A stretch of 64,000 bases of DNA from DAOTUB01 sp034437455 (GCA_034437455.1 DAOTUB010000042.1:15201-79200), one strand, 5' to 3'. Shown: positions 25,738 to 34,720, counted from the stretch's first letter. Notes: generated by a model from the letters alone, not told the origin. Program-made: numbers and translations.

Positions 25738-28700
25738 TTGAAGTTACGAGGATTGATCCGTAGCCTGGTTGGCGATTCCAACCAGCGTGAGATCGCGCGT
25801 TTGCAGCAAGAGGTCGAGCACATCAACGCGCTCGAGCCGGAATTCGAGTCGCTCGGCGACGCCCAATTGCGGGCCAAGACGGACGAGTTTCGCCGGCGTC
25901 TGGCATCGTCCCGTGGGGGCCAACGCCACTACGGGGAGGATAGCGAGACGCTCGACGATATTCTGGTCGAGGCGTTCGCCGTCGTGCGCGAGGCGGCCAA
26001 GCGCACCATCGGTATGCGTCACTATGACGTGCAGTTGATCGGCGGCATGATCCTGCACCAGGCCAAGATCGCCGAGATGAAGACCGGCGAGGGGAAGACG
26101 CTCTCCGCCACGCTGCCGCTCTACTTGAATGCGCTGGAGAGGGAGGGCGCTCATCTGGTCACGCCGAACGATTATCTATCGAAGGTGGGCGTGCAGTGGA
26201 TGGGGCCGATCTATCACGCGCTGGGGTTATCGGTGGGCGTGATCCAGTCCGCCGCCGTCAACCCCGATCAGGGTTCCTTCCTCTACGATCCTGAATATCC
26301 CTCGGACGATGACCGTTTTCTCAACCTGCGCCCGGTCTCCCGCCGAGAGGCTTACCGGGCCGACATCACCTACGGCACCAACAACGAGTTTGGGTTCGAC
26401 TACTTGCGGGATAATATGGCACGCGACCTGAGCCAGTGCGTGCAGCGTGGGTTTAACTATGCCATCGTCGACGAGGTGGATAACATCCTCATCGACGAGG
26501 CGCGCACGCCTCTCATCATCTCTGGCCCGGCTGAAGAGCCTTCAGAACTCTACCGCCGCTTTGCCGCCATCGTGCCCCGGTTGCAGCCCAGCAGTTTTGA
26601 GAGCGTCGAGCAGGAGATGCCCGATGGCGATTACGTGCTGGATGAAAAGACGCGGAACGTCACCCTGACCGAGCAGGGCGTGGAACGGGTCGAGCAGGCG
26701 CTTCCAATGGTTGAGGCGGGCCAGAGCATTTACGATGTCGAGTACGCTTACATGTTGCCCTATCTCGATAACGCGCTGCGGGCTTGTGTAACCTACAAGC
26801 GGGACAAGGATTACATCGTCAAGGACGGCGAGGTGATCATCGTGGATGATTTCACCGGCCGGTTGATGTACGGGCGGCGCTTTTCGGAGGGGCTGCACCA
26901 GGCGATAGAGGCGAAGGAAGGGGTGCGGGTACAGCGCGAGAGCCTGACCTATGCGACCATCACGTTTCAGAATTACTTTCGCATGTACGACAAGCTGGCC
27001 GGTATGACCGGCACGGCCAAGACGGAGGAGGAAGAGTTCCAAAAGATCTATGCGATGGACGTGGTGGTGCTTCCCACCAACGTCGAGTACCGCGCCACCT
27101 ACGGCGATCTGGAGACCCGCGAGCGGCGGGCGGACGAGATCGAGGAGGTCGCCTATGCCGGCGTGCTGAACGGTTCGGCTTTTATGGGCGGACCTGGGAC
27201 GGACACGAAGGTGACCACGTATGAGCCTGCCGATGGGAACGGGCGACGTTTCTTCAAGCGGCTCGATCTGCCGGATGTCATTTACGCGAACGAGCGGGCC
27301 AAGTTCCGGGCCGTGGTGGACGAGATCGCGGCGCTGCACGAAGCGAAGCGTCCCGTGCTGGTGGGCACGGTGGCGATCGAGACATCGGAGCAGTTGGCGC
27401 GCATGCTCAAACGTCGCGGGATCCCGCACCAGGTGCTCAACGCCAAGTACCACGAGCAGGAGGCGGTGATCATCGCCCAGGCCGGCCAGGTCGGCGCGGT
27501 GACCATCGCCACCAACATGGCCGGTCGAGGTGTGGACATCAAGCTGGGCGGCGACCCGGAGGGGGTGGCCCGCGAGAGGTTGCGCCGGGAAGGGATCGAC
27601 CTGACCGAGATCGACCAGACGCGCTGGAACCGGGTGCTCGATCTGCTGCGGAAGGGCCGGGACACGGCGGCGATCTATCAAGAGAACTCTGGACGATGGG
27701 TGGAGGTCTTGGTCGAGGCATCGACAGACTGCGCCGCCGAGCGCGAGCACGTGTTGCAAACGGGGGGCTTGCACATCCTGGGCACGGAACGCCACGAGGC
27801 GCGCCGCATTGATAATCAGTTGCGCGGGCGCTCCGGTCGCCAGGGCGACCCGGGTTCCTCTCGATTCTATCTCTCGCTGGAGGATGAATTGATGCGCCGT
27901 TTCGGCGGCGAGCGCGTGCGAGGGCTGATGGATCGGATGGGCGTCGAGGATGATATCCCGATCCAGCATTCCTGGCTCGACAAGTCCATCGAATCGGCGC
28001 AGATGCGGGTGGAGGGGTACAACTTTGACATCCGCAAGCACGTGCTGGAGTACGACGACGTGGTCAACAAGCAGCGCGAGGTGATCTATGACCAGCGCCG
28101 CCAGGTGCTCGAGGCGACAGATCTGCGCGAGCAGGTGCTGCGCATGGTACAGGAAGAGATCGGTCAGGTGATGGGCGAGCATTTGCCCGGCCCCGACCCT
28201 TACGATTGGGATTTGCGAGGGTTCGTCGGCGAGTTGCGCAACTTTTTCCCGCTGCCGTCCCGGTTCGACTACAGTTCGTGGGAGAACCTCTCGCTCTCCG
28301 AGATCGGGGCACAGTTGTCCGAGATGGCCGAGCGCGCCTACGAGGATATCAACCGCGCCATCGGTCACCAGATGTACCGGCAAGCTGTGCAGGAGGACGT
28401 GACGCTGGAGGCGCTGGCGCAGAGCGCCGACCCGGCGCGCCAGATGATCTATCGGCGCGTGGTCGAGCGGCTGGGAGATGAGCCTGACGAGGAGATGGCT
28501 GCTCGGCGTTTGCGCCAGCTCACGGACGAGATGAAAGAGCAGATCGAGGCGGCCTTTTTGGACACCTATCGTCTTTTCCGCGACCGGCAGTTGATGTTGC
28601 AGGCGGTAGACAATCTCTGGGTGCGGCATCTCACCAACCTGGGCGCTCTGCGTGAGGGCATCGGGCTGCGCGCCTACGGGCAGCAGAACCCACTGGTGGC

Positions 28701-29004
28701 CTATCGCAAAGAGGCCCACGAGATGTATCAGGAACTCCTGGCGCGCGTTCAGAGGACCGTGGCGCGCTCTGTCTATTTGATGCCCCAGCTCCAGGCCGTT
28801 CGACCGAGGGGAGGGCAATTGCGGGCTGTGCGTCCTCGTATTCAGACGAGGCGAACGCCTGCACCTGTCAAAGGGAAACAGGTCGCGCCGCCACCGGCCA
28901 GCGCCAGACCCGATCGCGACCTGGGGCGCAACGATCCTTGTTGGTGTGGCAGTGGGAAAAAGTACAAGCATTGTCATCTGCGAGAGGATATAGAGGCAAG
29001 ATAG
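25738..29004 (+). CDS. secA: Preprotein translocase ATPase SecA
   Basis: The motor that drives unfolded preproteins through SecYEG. 1,088 residues, longer than the usual 830-900, with added loops in the nucleotide-binding domains (such as after VLPTNVEYRATYG). Walker A is EMKTGEGKTL, the DEAD-like box is VDEVDNILIDEA, and helicase motifs include NMAGRGVDI and QLRGRSGRQGDPG. The C-terminus has the zinc-binding SecB/ribosome tail (RNDPCWCGSGKKYKHCH). It starts at TTG 25738 after GAGAGGGG. Residues about 57-69 (SSRGGQRHYG…) are an extra in-frame segment encoded by a palindromic repeat; family members pass directly from RRLA to ETLDDIL. Confidence 0.96.
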   Translation: MKLRGLIRSLVGDSNQREIARLQQEVEHINALEPEFESLGDAQLRAKTDEFRRRLASSRGGQRHYGEDSETLDDILVEAFAVVREAAKRTIGMRHYDVQLIGGMILHQAKIAEMKTGEGKTLSATLPLYLNALEREGAHLVTPNDYLSKVGVQWMGPIYHALGLSVGVIQSAAVNPDQGSFLYDPEYPSDDDRFLNLRPVSRREAYRADITYGTNNEFGFDYLRDNMARDLSQCVQRGFNYAIVDEVDNILIDEARTPLIISGPAEEPSELYRRFAAIVPRLQPSSFESVEQEMPDGDYVLDEKTRNVTLTEQGVERVEQALPMVEAGQSIYDVEYAYMLPYLDNALRACVTYKRDKDYIVKDGEVIIVDDFTGRLMYGRRFSEGLHQAIEAKEGVRVQRESLTYATITFQNYFRMYDKLAGMTGTAKTEEEEFQKIYAMDVVVLPTNVEYRATYGDLETRERRADEIEEVAYAGVLNGSAFMGGPGTDTKVTTYEPADGNGRRFFKRLDLPDVIYANERAKFRAVVDEIAALHEAKRPVLVGTVAIETSEQLARMLKRRGIPHQVLNAKYHEQEAVIIAQAGQVGAVTIATNMAGRGVDIKLGGDPEGVARERLRREGIDLTEIDQTRWNRVLDLLRKGRDTAAIYQENSGRWVEVLVEASTDCAAEREHVLQTGGLHILGTERHEARRIDNQLRGRSGRQGDPGSSRFYLSLEDELMRRFGGERVRGLMDRMGVEDDIPIQHSWLDKSIESAQMRVEGYNFDIRKHVLEYDDVVNKQREVIYDQRRQVLEATDLREQVLRMVQEEIGQVMGEHLPGPDPYDWDLRGFVGELRNFFPLPSRFDYSSWENLSLSEIGAQLSEMAERAYEDINRAIGHQMYRQAVQEDVTLEALAQSADPARQMIYRRVVERLGDEPDEEMAARRLRQLTDEMKEQIEAAFLDTYRLFRDRQLMLQAVDNLWVRHLTNLGALREGIGLRAYGQQNPLVAYRKEAHEMYQELLARVQRTVARSVYLMPQLQAVRPRGGQLRAVRPRIQTRRTPAPVKGKQVAPPPASARPDRDLGRNDPCWCGSGKKYKHCHLREDIEAR
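25902..25944 (+). repeat. In-frame palindromic repeat inside secA
   Basis: Bases 25910-25935 form a hairpin: CCCGTGG pairs with CTACGGG, then GGC with GCC around a CAAC loop, with one G·T and one mismatch. Together with the flanking GGCATCGT it is nearly identical to 36878-36911 in gcvPA and is read in the same frame, giving A-S-S-R-G-G-Q-R-H-Y-G. It is an insertion relative to other SecA proteins. Confidence 0.8.
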
Positions 29005-29060
29005 ACCCGAGTCGTTGTTGGGCGGGGCGACGGTAGCGGGTTGTAGTCGCAGGAGGGGAT

Positions 29061-29438
29061 ATGGAGGAAATGGAGCTTGATTTGACGGGTCGCCTGATGG
29101 CGGATATGGACCCAGAATTGCTCGAATTCCTGCAGACACGGATTGATTCCTTCGTCAAGTGGGACCTCGTTCGCTTTTTTCACGATAATCCTTATACGAT
29201 AGATACGGCCGAGAATATCGCGCGGTATGCCGGTCGAAGCGTTGATGTGATCCGTTCTGAGCTGGCCGATCTGACGCGAGATGGTGTGCTGGAGGAGAGT
29301 CAACTGGGTGGTATGACGGTCCATTCGCTGGTTCCCGATCGCCGGGTCCGAGAGTTACTGGAGCAGTTTGTGAAGGCGTCCGATGATCGGCAATTCCGGG
29401 TCAAGGCAATCTATCACATCATCCGAGGAGCGCGTTGA
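29061..29438 (+). CDS. Small winged-helix protein
   Basis: 125 residues. An acidic start (MDPELLEFLQTRIDSFVKWDLVR) leads into a winged-helix fold (residues about 45-95: TAENIARYAGRSVDVIRSELADLTRDGVLEE split over a helix-turn-helix and wing). It ends with a helical tail. GGAGGGG precedes the ATG. It is probably a DNA-binding regulator or adaptor for the KaiC-like ATPase that follows 50 bases later. No ligand domain is visible. Confidence 0.65.
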   Translation: MEEMELDLTGRLMADMDPELLEFLQTRIDSFVKWDLVRFFHDNPYTIDTAENIARYAGRSVDVIRSELADLTRDGVLEESQLGGMTVHSLVPDRRVRELLEQFVKASDDRQFRVKAIYHIIRGAR

Positions 29439-29488
29439 TTTGTACCCGACATGCTCATTGGGACTAGCGTGAAAGGAGGAGGTGCGTG

Positions 29489-30256
29489 ATGGAGCGGGTA
29501 AAGACGGGCATCCCCGGCCTGGATGAGATGCTGAAAGGGGGCTTTTTGCCCCAGACGGCGAACCTGGTCGAGGGAGCGCCGGGTACAGGCAAGACCACGT
29601 TGGGGATACAGTTTATTTATCACGGCATCGTGGCCTGCGGCGAGCCTGGCTTGATCTTGACCTTCGAGCAGTTCCCGCAACAGTACTATCGTGACGCGGC
29701 CAGCTTTGGGTGGGATTTCCGTCAACTGGAGCGGGATGACAAGTTGCGCGTGGTCATGTCCAGTCCAGAAGTCAGCAAGATGGATCTGGAGCATGTAGGC
29801 GGACAGATCGAGGGACTGGTGCAGGAAATCGGCGCCCGGCGGATTCTGGTGGACAGCCTCTCCCATTTTGAGCGCATCTGCGAGGAGCCAGCGGTTCTGC
29901 GGGGCGTCGTCTATGGATTCGTCAACGCTCTGAAGCGGGTGGGGCTTACGGCTGTGCTGACGCGGGAGAGCGCGGTGCTTCTGGGCGACGCGGACGCGGA
30001 GGTGGGCGACGATGAATTCGCTTTTCTGGTGGATTCCTACACCCTTTTCCGTTACGTCGAGATCGAGAGCGCGGTTCACAGGGCGCTTTTGGTGCTCAAG
30101 ATGCGGGGCAGCGATCACGACAAGGGGATCCGGCAGTTTGAGATCACCTCGCGAGGTCTGGAGCTTCGTGCGCCGTTCGAGGGGCGGGAGGGGATCATGA
30201 GTGGAACTCCGCGACGGATGGTCGATTCATTCGTGCAGGCTTTTGTACAGAGGTAA
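29489..30256 (+). CDS. KaiC/RadA-superfamily ATPase, single domain
   Basis: 255 residues. Start GIPGLDEMLKGGF, Walker A EGAPGTGKTT, and Walker B RRILVDSLSHFE mark the RecA-like KaiC fold, with only one domain, so it is not the circadian KaiC. Such proteins in bacteria and archaea often act in signalling with sensor or membrane partners. AGGAGG sits correctly for ATG 29489 rather than GTG 29486. It is followed after five bases by two overlapping membrane-protein genes, so the four genes probably form one module. Confidence 0.85.
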   Translation: MERVKTGIPGLDEMLKGGFLPQTANLVEGAPGTGKTTLGIQFIYHGIVACGEPGLILTFEQFPQQYYRDAASFGWDFRQLERDDKLRVVMSSPEVSKMDLEHVGGQIEGLVQEIGARRILVDSLSHFERICEEPAVLRGVVYGFVNALKRVGLTAVLTRESAVLLGDADAEVGDDEFAFLVDSYTLFRYVEIESAVHRALLVLKMRGSDHDKGIRQFEITSRGLELRAPFEGREGIMSGTPRRMVDSFVQAFVQR

Positions 30257-30261
30257 AAAAG

Positions 30262-30561
30262 ATGGTTGGGATGGCGATAGTCAAAAGGATCCTGCTCCTC
30301 TACTCGTGGGTTGTCGTTGGTATCCTGCTCGCTTTTCTGTGGCGCATTGCGTATTTTTACAAAAAGGCTTCTGGTCAGTCCGTGCGCCATTACGCCCTTC
30401 TGCTTCCGGCGCTGTTGTTGGCGGCTGGCGCGCTCTGGTACCTGTTGTGTGGGATAGACTTTATTGGATTGCCCATCGGCGATCTTTTATTGTTCAGCGG
30501 CGGCGTCTTGCTCTGCCTGTTTGGGTTTCGTCTACAGGAGTTGATGATGGGGAGACGATGA
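30262..30561 (+). CDS. Small membrane protein, three predicted helices
   Basis: 99 residues with hydrophobic segments LLLYSWVVVGILLAFLW, YALLLPALLLAAGALWYLL and LLLFSGGVLLCLFGF. No recognised family. It begins five bases after the KaiC-like gene and overlaps the next gene by four bases. It is probably part of a membrane-located partner complex of that ATPase. Confidence 0.7.
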   Translation: MVGMAIVKRILLLYSWVVVGILLAFLWRIAYFYKKASGQSVRHYALLLPALLLAAGALWYLLCGIDFIGLPIGDLLLFSGGVLLCLFGFRLQELMMGRR

Positions 30562-30899
30562 TGATTGTCATCACGACGCCTTTAGCGCCTATGGGCTTGC
30601 TGGCTGTTGCTTACCTGGGTTTCCTCTTTGCCGCCCTTAGCAAGCGATTGAGCACGGTGACCAAAATGGCGGATCATCATCGCTGGTTCAAGGTCGCCAG
30701 CGGTTTGGTCGCAGTGGCGGCGATGAGTCAGGTGATACGGGGCACTGCTGCTCTGACTCCTCAGCTTGCGTTGCCTGTTTTGCTGGAACCGTGGTTTGCA
30801 TTGGTGAGTTTTCACATCCCTCTGGCTATGGGAGTCACTCTTGATCTTGCGCTCGTGTGGTATTATTGGAAATGGATCCTGGTGGAAAGGATCGATTGA
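30558..30899 (+). CDS. Small membrane protein, three predicted helices
   Basis: 113 residues (MMIVITTPLAPMG…). Hydrophobic stretches lie at about 8-27, 45-60 and 75-105, with a short basic loop (SKRLSTVTKMADHHRWFK). No recognised family. ATG 30558 overlaps the preceding stop (ATGA), which shows coupling. It is the last gene of the wHTH/KaiC-like module; adenosine deaminase follows 27 bases later and may be in the same transcript. Confidence 0.7.
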   Translation: MMIVITTPLAPMGLLAVAYLGFLFAALSKRLSTVTKMADHHRWFKVASGLVAVAAMSQVIRGTAALTPQLALPVLLEPWFALVSFHIPLAMGVTLDLALVWYYWKWILVERID

Positions 30900-30926
30900 G
30901 AATCGGTTTTTAACAACTCGAAGATC

Positions 30927-32006
30927 ATGCGCGATGGACAAAAGTTGAAAGTGCGAGACGATCTCCATGCACTGCCAAAGGTGGATCTGCATCGCCACCT
31001 GGAAGGCTCTCTGCGGCTCGAGACCCTGGCAGAGATCGCCCTGGAGCATGGTATTGACCTGCCCAGCTACGATATCGAGTACTTGCGTCCCTTTGCGACG
31101 GTGACGACGGATGCAGAGCCGGATTTCCACCTTTTTCTCGAAAAGTTTGCCTTCCTGCGGCGTTTCTATCCCACCCAGGGGGCGGTAGAACGGATCGCGT
31201 ATGAAGCGGTGGCTGACGCAGCCGCCGATAACATCAAGTACCTGGAGTTGCGTTTCAACCCTGTGGCGCTGGCCCGAGAGCAGGGAGCCTCCCTCGATCA
31301 GGTGGTCACCTGGGTGTGCAATACGGTGGCCCAGGCCCAACGGGATTGTGAGATACAGACCGGCTTGATTTTGCAGATTGATCGACGAGGGAGCGTAGAT
31401 ACAGCAGCGCAGATCGCCGATATTGCGCTGGCCCATCGAGCGGATGGCGTCGTCGGCCTGGACCTGGCCGGCTACGAAGTGGACTATCCATCCCGTCGCT
31501 TTGCCAATGTTTTTCAGCAAGCGAGACGAGAAGGGTTAGGCATCACAGTGCACGCTGGAGAGGAAGGGGGACCTGAGAACGTCCGGGAGGCGATCGAACA
31601 GTTGGGGGCGCAGCGCATCGGGCACGGTGTGCGCGCGATTGAGAATTCCCAGGTCCTGGAATTGGTCTACGAACAAGGAGTGACGTTGGAAGTCTGCCCG
31701 ACCAGCAATATGCAGACGGGCGTCGTCGATCGGTTTGGATATCATCCCTTGTTCGATCTCTTGGCCCTCAATTTGCGCGTGACGCTCAACACCGACGACC
31801 CCTGTGTTAGCGATACGACCTTGACCGACGAATATCGGGTCGCTATGCTGGCGATGGGGATCACGTTGAAGCAACTGAAACGCATGATCCTAATGGGGAT
31901 AGAGGGAGCATTCCTGCCGCCGGAGGAGCGGGAGCGGTTGGCGGATTGGTTCCGCGAGGAGTTGGGATTGACGACCAATGAACAACAGAACCACAAGGGG
32001 GATTGA
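30927..32006 (+). CDS. add: Adenosine deaminase
   Basis: 359 residues of the metal-dependent deaminase fold. Hydrolyses adenosine to inosine and ammonia in purine salvage. Zinc ligands and catalytic residues are in KVDLHRHLEGSLR, ITVHAGEEGGP (catalytic Glu and His), RIGHGVRA and LNTDDPCVS (zinc Asp and its neighbour). The length fits the family. An adenine deaminase of the same superfamily is the main alternative, since the two differ only in small pocket residues. The stop overlaps the argS start by one base. Confidence 0.88.
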   Translation: MRDGQKLKVRDDLHALPKVDLHRHLEGSLRLETLAEIALEHGIDLPSYDIEYLRPFATVTTDAEPDFHLFLEKFAFLRRFYPTQGAVERIAYEAVADAAADNIKYLELRFNPVALAREQGASLDQVVTWVCNTVAQAQRDCEIQTGLILQIDRRGSVDTAAQIADIALAHRADGVVGLDLAGYEVDYPSRRFANVFQQARREGLGITVHAGEEGGPENVREAIEQLGAQRIGHGVRAIENSQVLELVYEQGVTLEVCPTSNMQTGVVDRFGYHPLFDLLALNLRVTLNTDDPCVSDTTLTDEYRVAMLAMGITLKQLKRMILMGIEGAFLPPEERERLADWFREELGLTTNEQQNHKGD

Positions 32007-33694
32007 TGGGAGCACTCTTTCGTGACCAGGTAGCTGCTTTGATCGCCGCGGGTATGCAGGCCGCACAGGAGGGGGGCGCGCTGCCTGCGTTCGAGATACC
32101 AGAGATCGTCGTGGAACGCCCGCGTCAAACTGAGCACGGCGATTACGCCTCGCCGGTCTGCTTCCAACTGGCGCGAGTGGCGCGGATGGCTCCCCGAGAG
32201 ATCGCCGCCCGCGTGGTCGAACGTATGCCATCGGCTTTGTTCGTGGGCCAGGCCGGGGTGGCCGGACCGGGATACATCAATCTCATGTTGGATACGTCCT
32301 GGCTGACCGCTCAGGTCGAGATGATCCTGGATGCTGGAGCGCACTGGAGCGACGTGGATATTGGTCGCGGACGTCGGGTACAGGTCGAATTCGTCAGCGC
32401 CAATCCCACCGGCCCGATCCACGTCGGGGCCACCCGCAACGCCGTCATCGGCGACGCGCTGGCAAACGTCCTGACAGCGGCGGGTTTTGAAGTCGAACGA
32501 GAGTACTATGTAAACGACGCCGGTTCCCAGATACGTAACTTTGGCGAGAGCCTGTATGTCCGTTACGCCCAGGCTCTTGGCAGGGACGAGCCATTCCCCG
32601 AAAGCGGTTACCGTGGGGATTACATCGTGGAGCTGGGGCGGTGGATGGCCCAGCAATATGGCGAGCGGTACCTCGATGCGCCGCGCCAGGAAGCGGTCCG
32701 TGCCCTGGGAGAAGAGGGGATCGAACGGATGATCGAGGCGATGCGTCGCGACCTGGCGGCGCTGGGCGTGACGTTCGATACCTGGTTCCACGAGCGGAGC
32801 CTGTACGAATCTGGGTTGTTTGAGCAGTGTCTCCAAAAGCTGCGGGACGGAGGCTACATCACCGAGCGCGAAGATGCGGTTTGGTTTACCTCGCCCGAGT
32901 TGGCGGACGATGCGGTCGTCATCCGTTCCCCCCAGGTGATATCGAACCCAGATGAGCGCCCGACTTATTTTGCCTCTGACATTGCTTACGTGTGGAACAA
33001 GCTGGTCGAGCGCGGTTTTGATCGGGCGATCTATGTGTGGGGGGCAGATCATCACGGCGACGTGCCGCGAGTGAAGGCGGCGGCTGCTGCTTTGGGACTT
33101 GACCCCGATCGAGTGGAGATCATTCTTTACCAACTGGTCAACCTGAAGCGGGGCGGCGAGGATGCGCGTATGTCGAAACGCGCGGGCGAATTTGTCACGT
33201 TGCGCGAGTTGCTTGGAGAGGTCGGCTCGGATCCCATCCGCTTTATGCTCCTCACGTGCACGGTCGACGCGACGATGGATTTCGATCTCGACCTGGCGGT
33301 CGAGCAATCGGACAAGAATCCCGTTTTTTACGTACAGTATGCGCACGCCCGCATCTCCAGCATCCTGCGCCACGCCGTCGAACTGGGATGGGACACAGAG
33401 CGACCGGGCGACGTTTCTCTGCTGGCCCACGAGAGCGAACTGCGGCTGATCCGCAAGCTTCTGGAACTGCCGGAGGTCGTGGCATTGGCGGCAGAACAAC
33501 TGGCCCCTCATCATCTTACGTTTTATGCGCAGGGCTTGGCCTCGATCTTTCACGCTTTTTACCGGGACTGTCGCGTCGTCGCGCCGGAGGAGCCAGAGCG
33601 GACACAGGCGCGCTTGATGTTGGTACGGGCAGCCCGGCTGACCCTGGCGCGGACGTTGGGATTACTTGGAGTGACCGCGCCGGGCCAGATGTGA
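32006..33694 (+). CDS. argS: Arginyl-tRNA synthetase
   Basis: 562 residues, class I aminoacyl-tRNA synthetase. Charges tRNA-Arg. The HIGH-type motif is NPTGPIHVGATRN, the KMSK-type motif is ARMSKRAGEFVTL, and the C-terminal anticodon-binding domain has the YVQYAHARI start and DALBR-type helices. The N-terminal Add-1 domain is present (FEIPEIVVERPRQTEHGDYA). ATG 32006 overlaps the adenosine deaminase stop (TGATG). Confidence 0.96.
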   Translation: MGALFRDQVAALIAAGMQAAQEGGALPAFEIPEIVVERPRQTEHGDYASPVCFQLARVARMAPREIAARVVERMPSALFVGQAGVAGPGYINLMLDTSWLTAQVEMILDAGAHWSDVDIGRGRRVQVEFVSANPTGPIHVGATRNAVIGDALANVLTAAGFEVEREYYVNDAGSQIRNFGESLYVRYAQALGRDEPFPESGYRGDYIVELGRWMAQQYGERYLDAPRQEAVRALGEEGIERMIEAMRRDLAALGVTFDTWFHERSLYESGLFEQCLQKLRDGGYITEREDAVWFTSPELADDAVVIRSPQVISNPDERPTYFASDIAYVWNKLVERGFDRAIYVWGADHHGDVPRVKAAAAALGLDPDRVEIILYQLVNLKRGGEDARMSKRAGEFVTLRELLGEVGSDPIRFMLLTCTVDATMDFDLDLAVEQSDKNPVFYVQYAHARISSILRHAVELGWDTERPGDVSLLAHESELRLIRKLLELPEVVALAAEQLAPHHLTFYAQGLASIFHAFYRDCRVVAPEEPERTQARLMLVRAARLTLARTLGLLGVTAPGQM

Positions 33695-33734
33695 GTTGTG
33701 GGCTGGAAATAGTTACAAATCGAGAGGAGTCACC

Positions 33735-33839
33735 ATGAACTCTGTTCACCCAGAAGGACGAAAATGTAGGGCGGTTTTGCTAACCGCCATAGGGTCGGAT
33801 AACAAATCCGACCTACAGAGTTATTTTCAGGGGAGATAA
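33735..33839 (+). CDS. Possible 34-codon peptide read through a repeat
   Basis: GAGAGGAG at 33722-33729 sits ahead of an ATG that opens 34 codons (MNSVHPEGRKC…YFQGR) ending in TAA seven bases before the dcd ATG. Most of it is encoded by the palindromic repeat at 33765-33817, so the frame may be accidental. The good ribosome site and tight spacing make it worth recording as an upstream coupled ORF. Confidence 0.25.
   Translation: MNSVHPEGRKCRAVLLTAIGSDNKSDLQSYFQGR
33765..33817. repeat. Double-hairpin repeat (core 1)
   Basis: An outer stem TGTAGG/CCTACA encloses two perfect 7-bp hairpins, GGCGGTT-TTGCT-AACCGCC (33770-33788) and GTCGGAT-AACAA-ATCCGAC (33794-33812). The same two hairpins, in reverse orientation, form the core of the element inside the tRNA-Thr intron (61826-61876). 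Inverted AACTCTG/CAGAGTT flank it (33738-33744, 33816-33822). Confidence 0.85.
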
Positions 33840-33845
33840 CATCTG

Positions 33846-34718
33846 ATGGGACTGAAACCGGATCGTTGGATTCGCAAGATGTCACTGGAGCAACGAATGA
33901 TCGAGCCGTTCGTGGACGGGCAGGTGCGCGATGGCGTCATTTCCTACGGACTCTCATCTTATGGCTACGACATCCGCGTGGCCGACGAGTTCAAGATCTT
34001 TCAGCCCGAGATCACGGCGTCCAAGCTCTCGGACGTGCAGTGCGCCTACGTCGCGGGCATGCTCGATTCCCAGGGGCAGATCGATTATGAAATCTCGGGG
34101 GCGGAAGGACGGCCGGGACTGGCGCTCATCTTTGGCGGCGACGCGCGACTGTTGGAAGGGTTGCAGGCCCTGATCGGCACGGGATGGCTGCGCGAGTCGA
34201 ACGGAGCGCCGAGTGAATTGATCGTGAGCAAGGCCGCCGACGTGCAGTACATCCTGGCGCAGGTGTTGCCGTACCTGACGTGCCGCCGCGAGGCGGCCTC
34301 GCGCGCGTTGGCCGAATTGAAATCAAACAAGTCGATTGTCGTGGACCCCAAGCAGTTTGACGCCAATTCCTTCGTTGATTTCAGGGGCGACGTGTGCATC
34401 ATCCCGCCCAATTCGTTCGCGTTGAGCCGCACGGTGGAGTACTTTCGCATCCCGCGCAGCGTGCTGACGGTCTGCGTGGGAAAAAGCTCCTACGCTCGTT
34501 GCGGCATCATCGTCAACGTCACCCCATTTGAGCCGGAATGGGAGGGCTACGTCACATTGGAGATCAGCAACACCACGCCCCTGCCAGCCAAGATTTATGC
34601 CGGGGAAGGGATCGCCCAGGTCATCTTTTTTGAGGGGGACGAAGAGTGCGAGACATCGTATGCCGACAAGAAGGGCAAGTACCAGCGTCAGCAATCCATC
34701 GTCCTGCCCCGGTTGTGA
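33846..34718 (+). CDS. dcd: dCTP deaminase with inserted LAGLIDADG-like domain
   Basis: Deaminates dCTP to dUTP for thymidylate synthesis. 290 residues against the usual ~190. Residues 1-52 (to ADEFKIF) and 164-290 (from IVVDPKQFD) match the family, including GKSSYARCG and the catalytic Glu in YVTLEISN. Between them lies a ~105-residue insert (nt about 34002-34334) where family members have about six residues. The insert reads [13 protein letters not shown] (a LAGLIDADG-type motif), a beta region, and [19 protein letters not shown], the typical end of a single-motif LAGLIDADG endonuclease. No intein splice residues (N-terminal Cys/Ser, terminal His-Asn) are seen, so it is probably kept in the mature protein. 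The acidic residue of the motif is present (D74). Whether deaminase trimerisation tolerates it is unknown. Confidence 0.85.
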   Translation: MGLKPDRWIRKMSLEQRMIEPFVDGQVRDGVISYGLSSYGYDIRVADEFKIFQPEITASKLSDVQCAYVAGMLDSQGQIDYEISGAEGRPGLALIFGGDARLLEGLQALIGTGWLRESNGAPSELIVSKAADVQYILAQVLPYLTCRREAASRALAELKSNKSIVVDPKQFDANSFVDFRGDVCIIPPNSFALSRTVEYFRIPRSVLTVCVGKSSYARCGIIVNVTPFEPEWEGYVTLEISNTTPLPAKIYAGEGIAQVIFFEGDEECETSYADKKGKYQRQQSIVLPRL

Positions 34719-34720
34719 TG

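Noticed and set aside
29489..30256. Circadian KaiC or RadA repair protein
   Set aside because: Only one RecA-like domain is present, with no KaiA/KaiB neighbours, no RadA zinc finger and no Lon-like C-terminus.
33765..33817. Rho-independent terminator of argS
   Set aside because: Strong hairpins, but no T run, and the same core occurs inside a transposon-like element in the intron, so it is better described as a repeat.
34002..34334. Intein in dCTP deaminase
   Set aside because: No Cys/Ser/Thr at a plausible N-terminal junction and no His-Asn before Cys/Ser/Thr at the C-terminal one; too short and lacking splicing blocks A, B, F and G.
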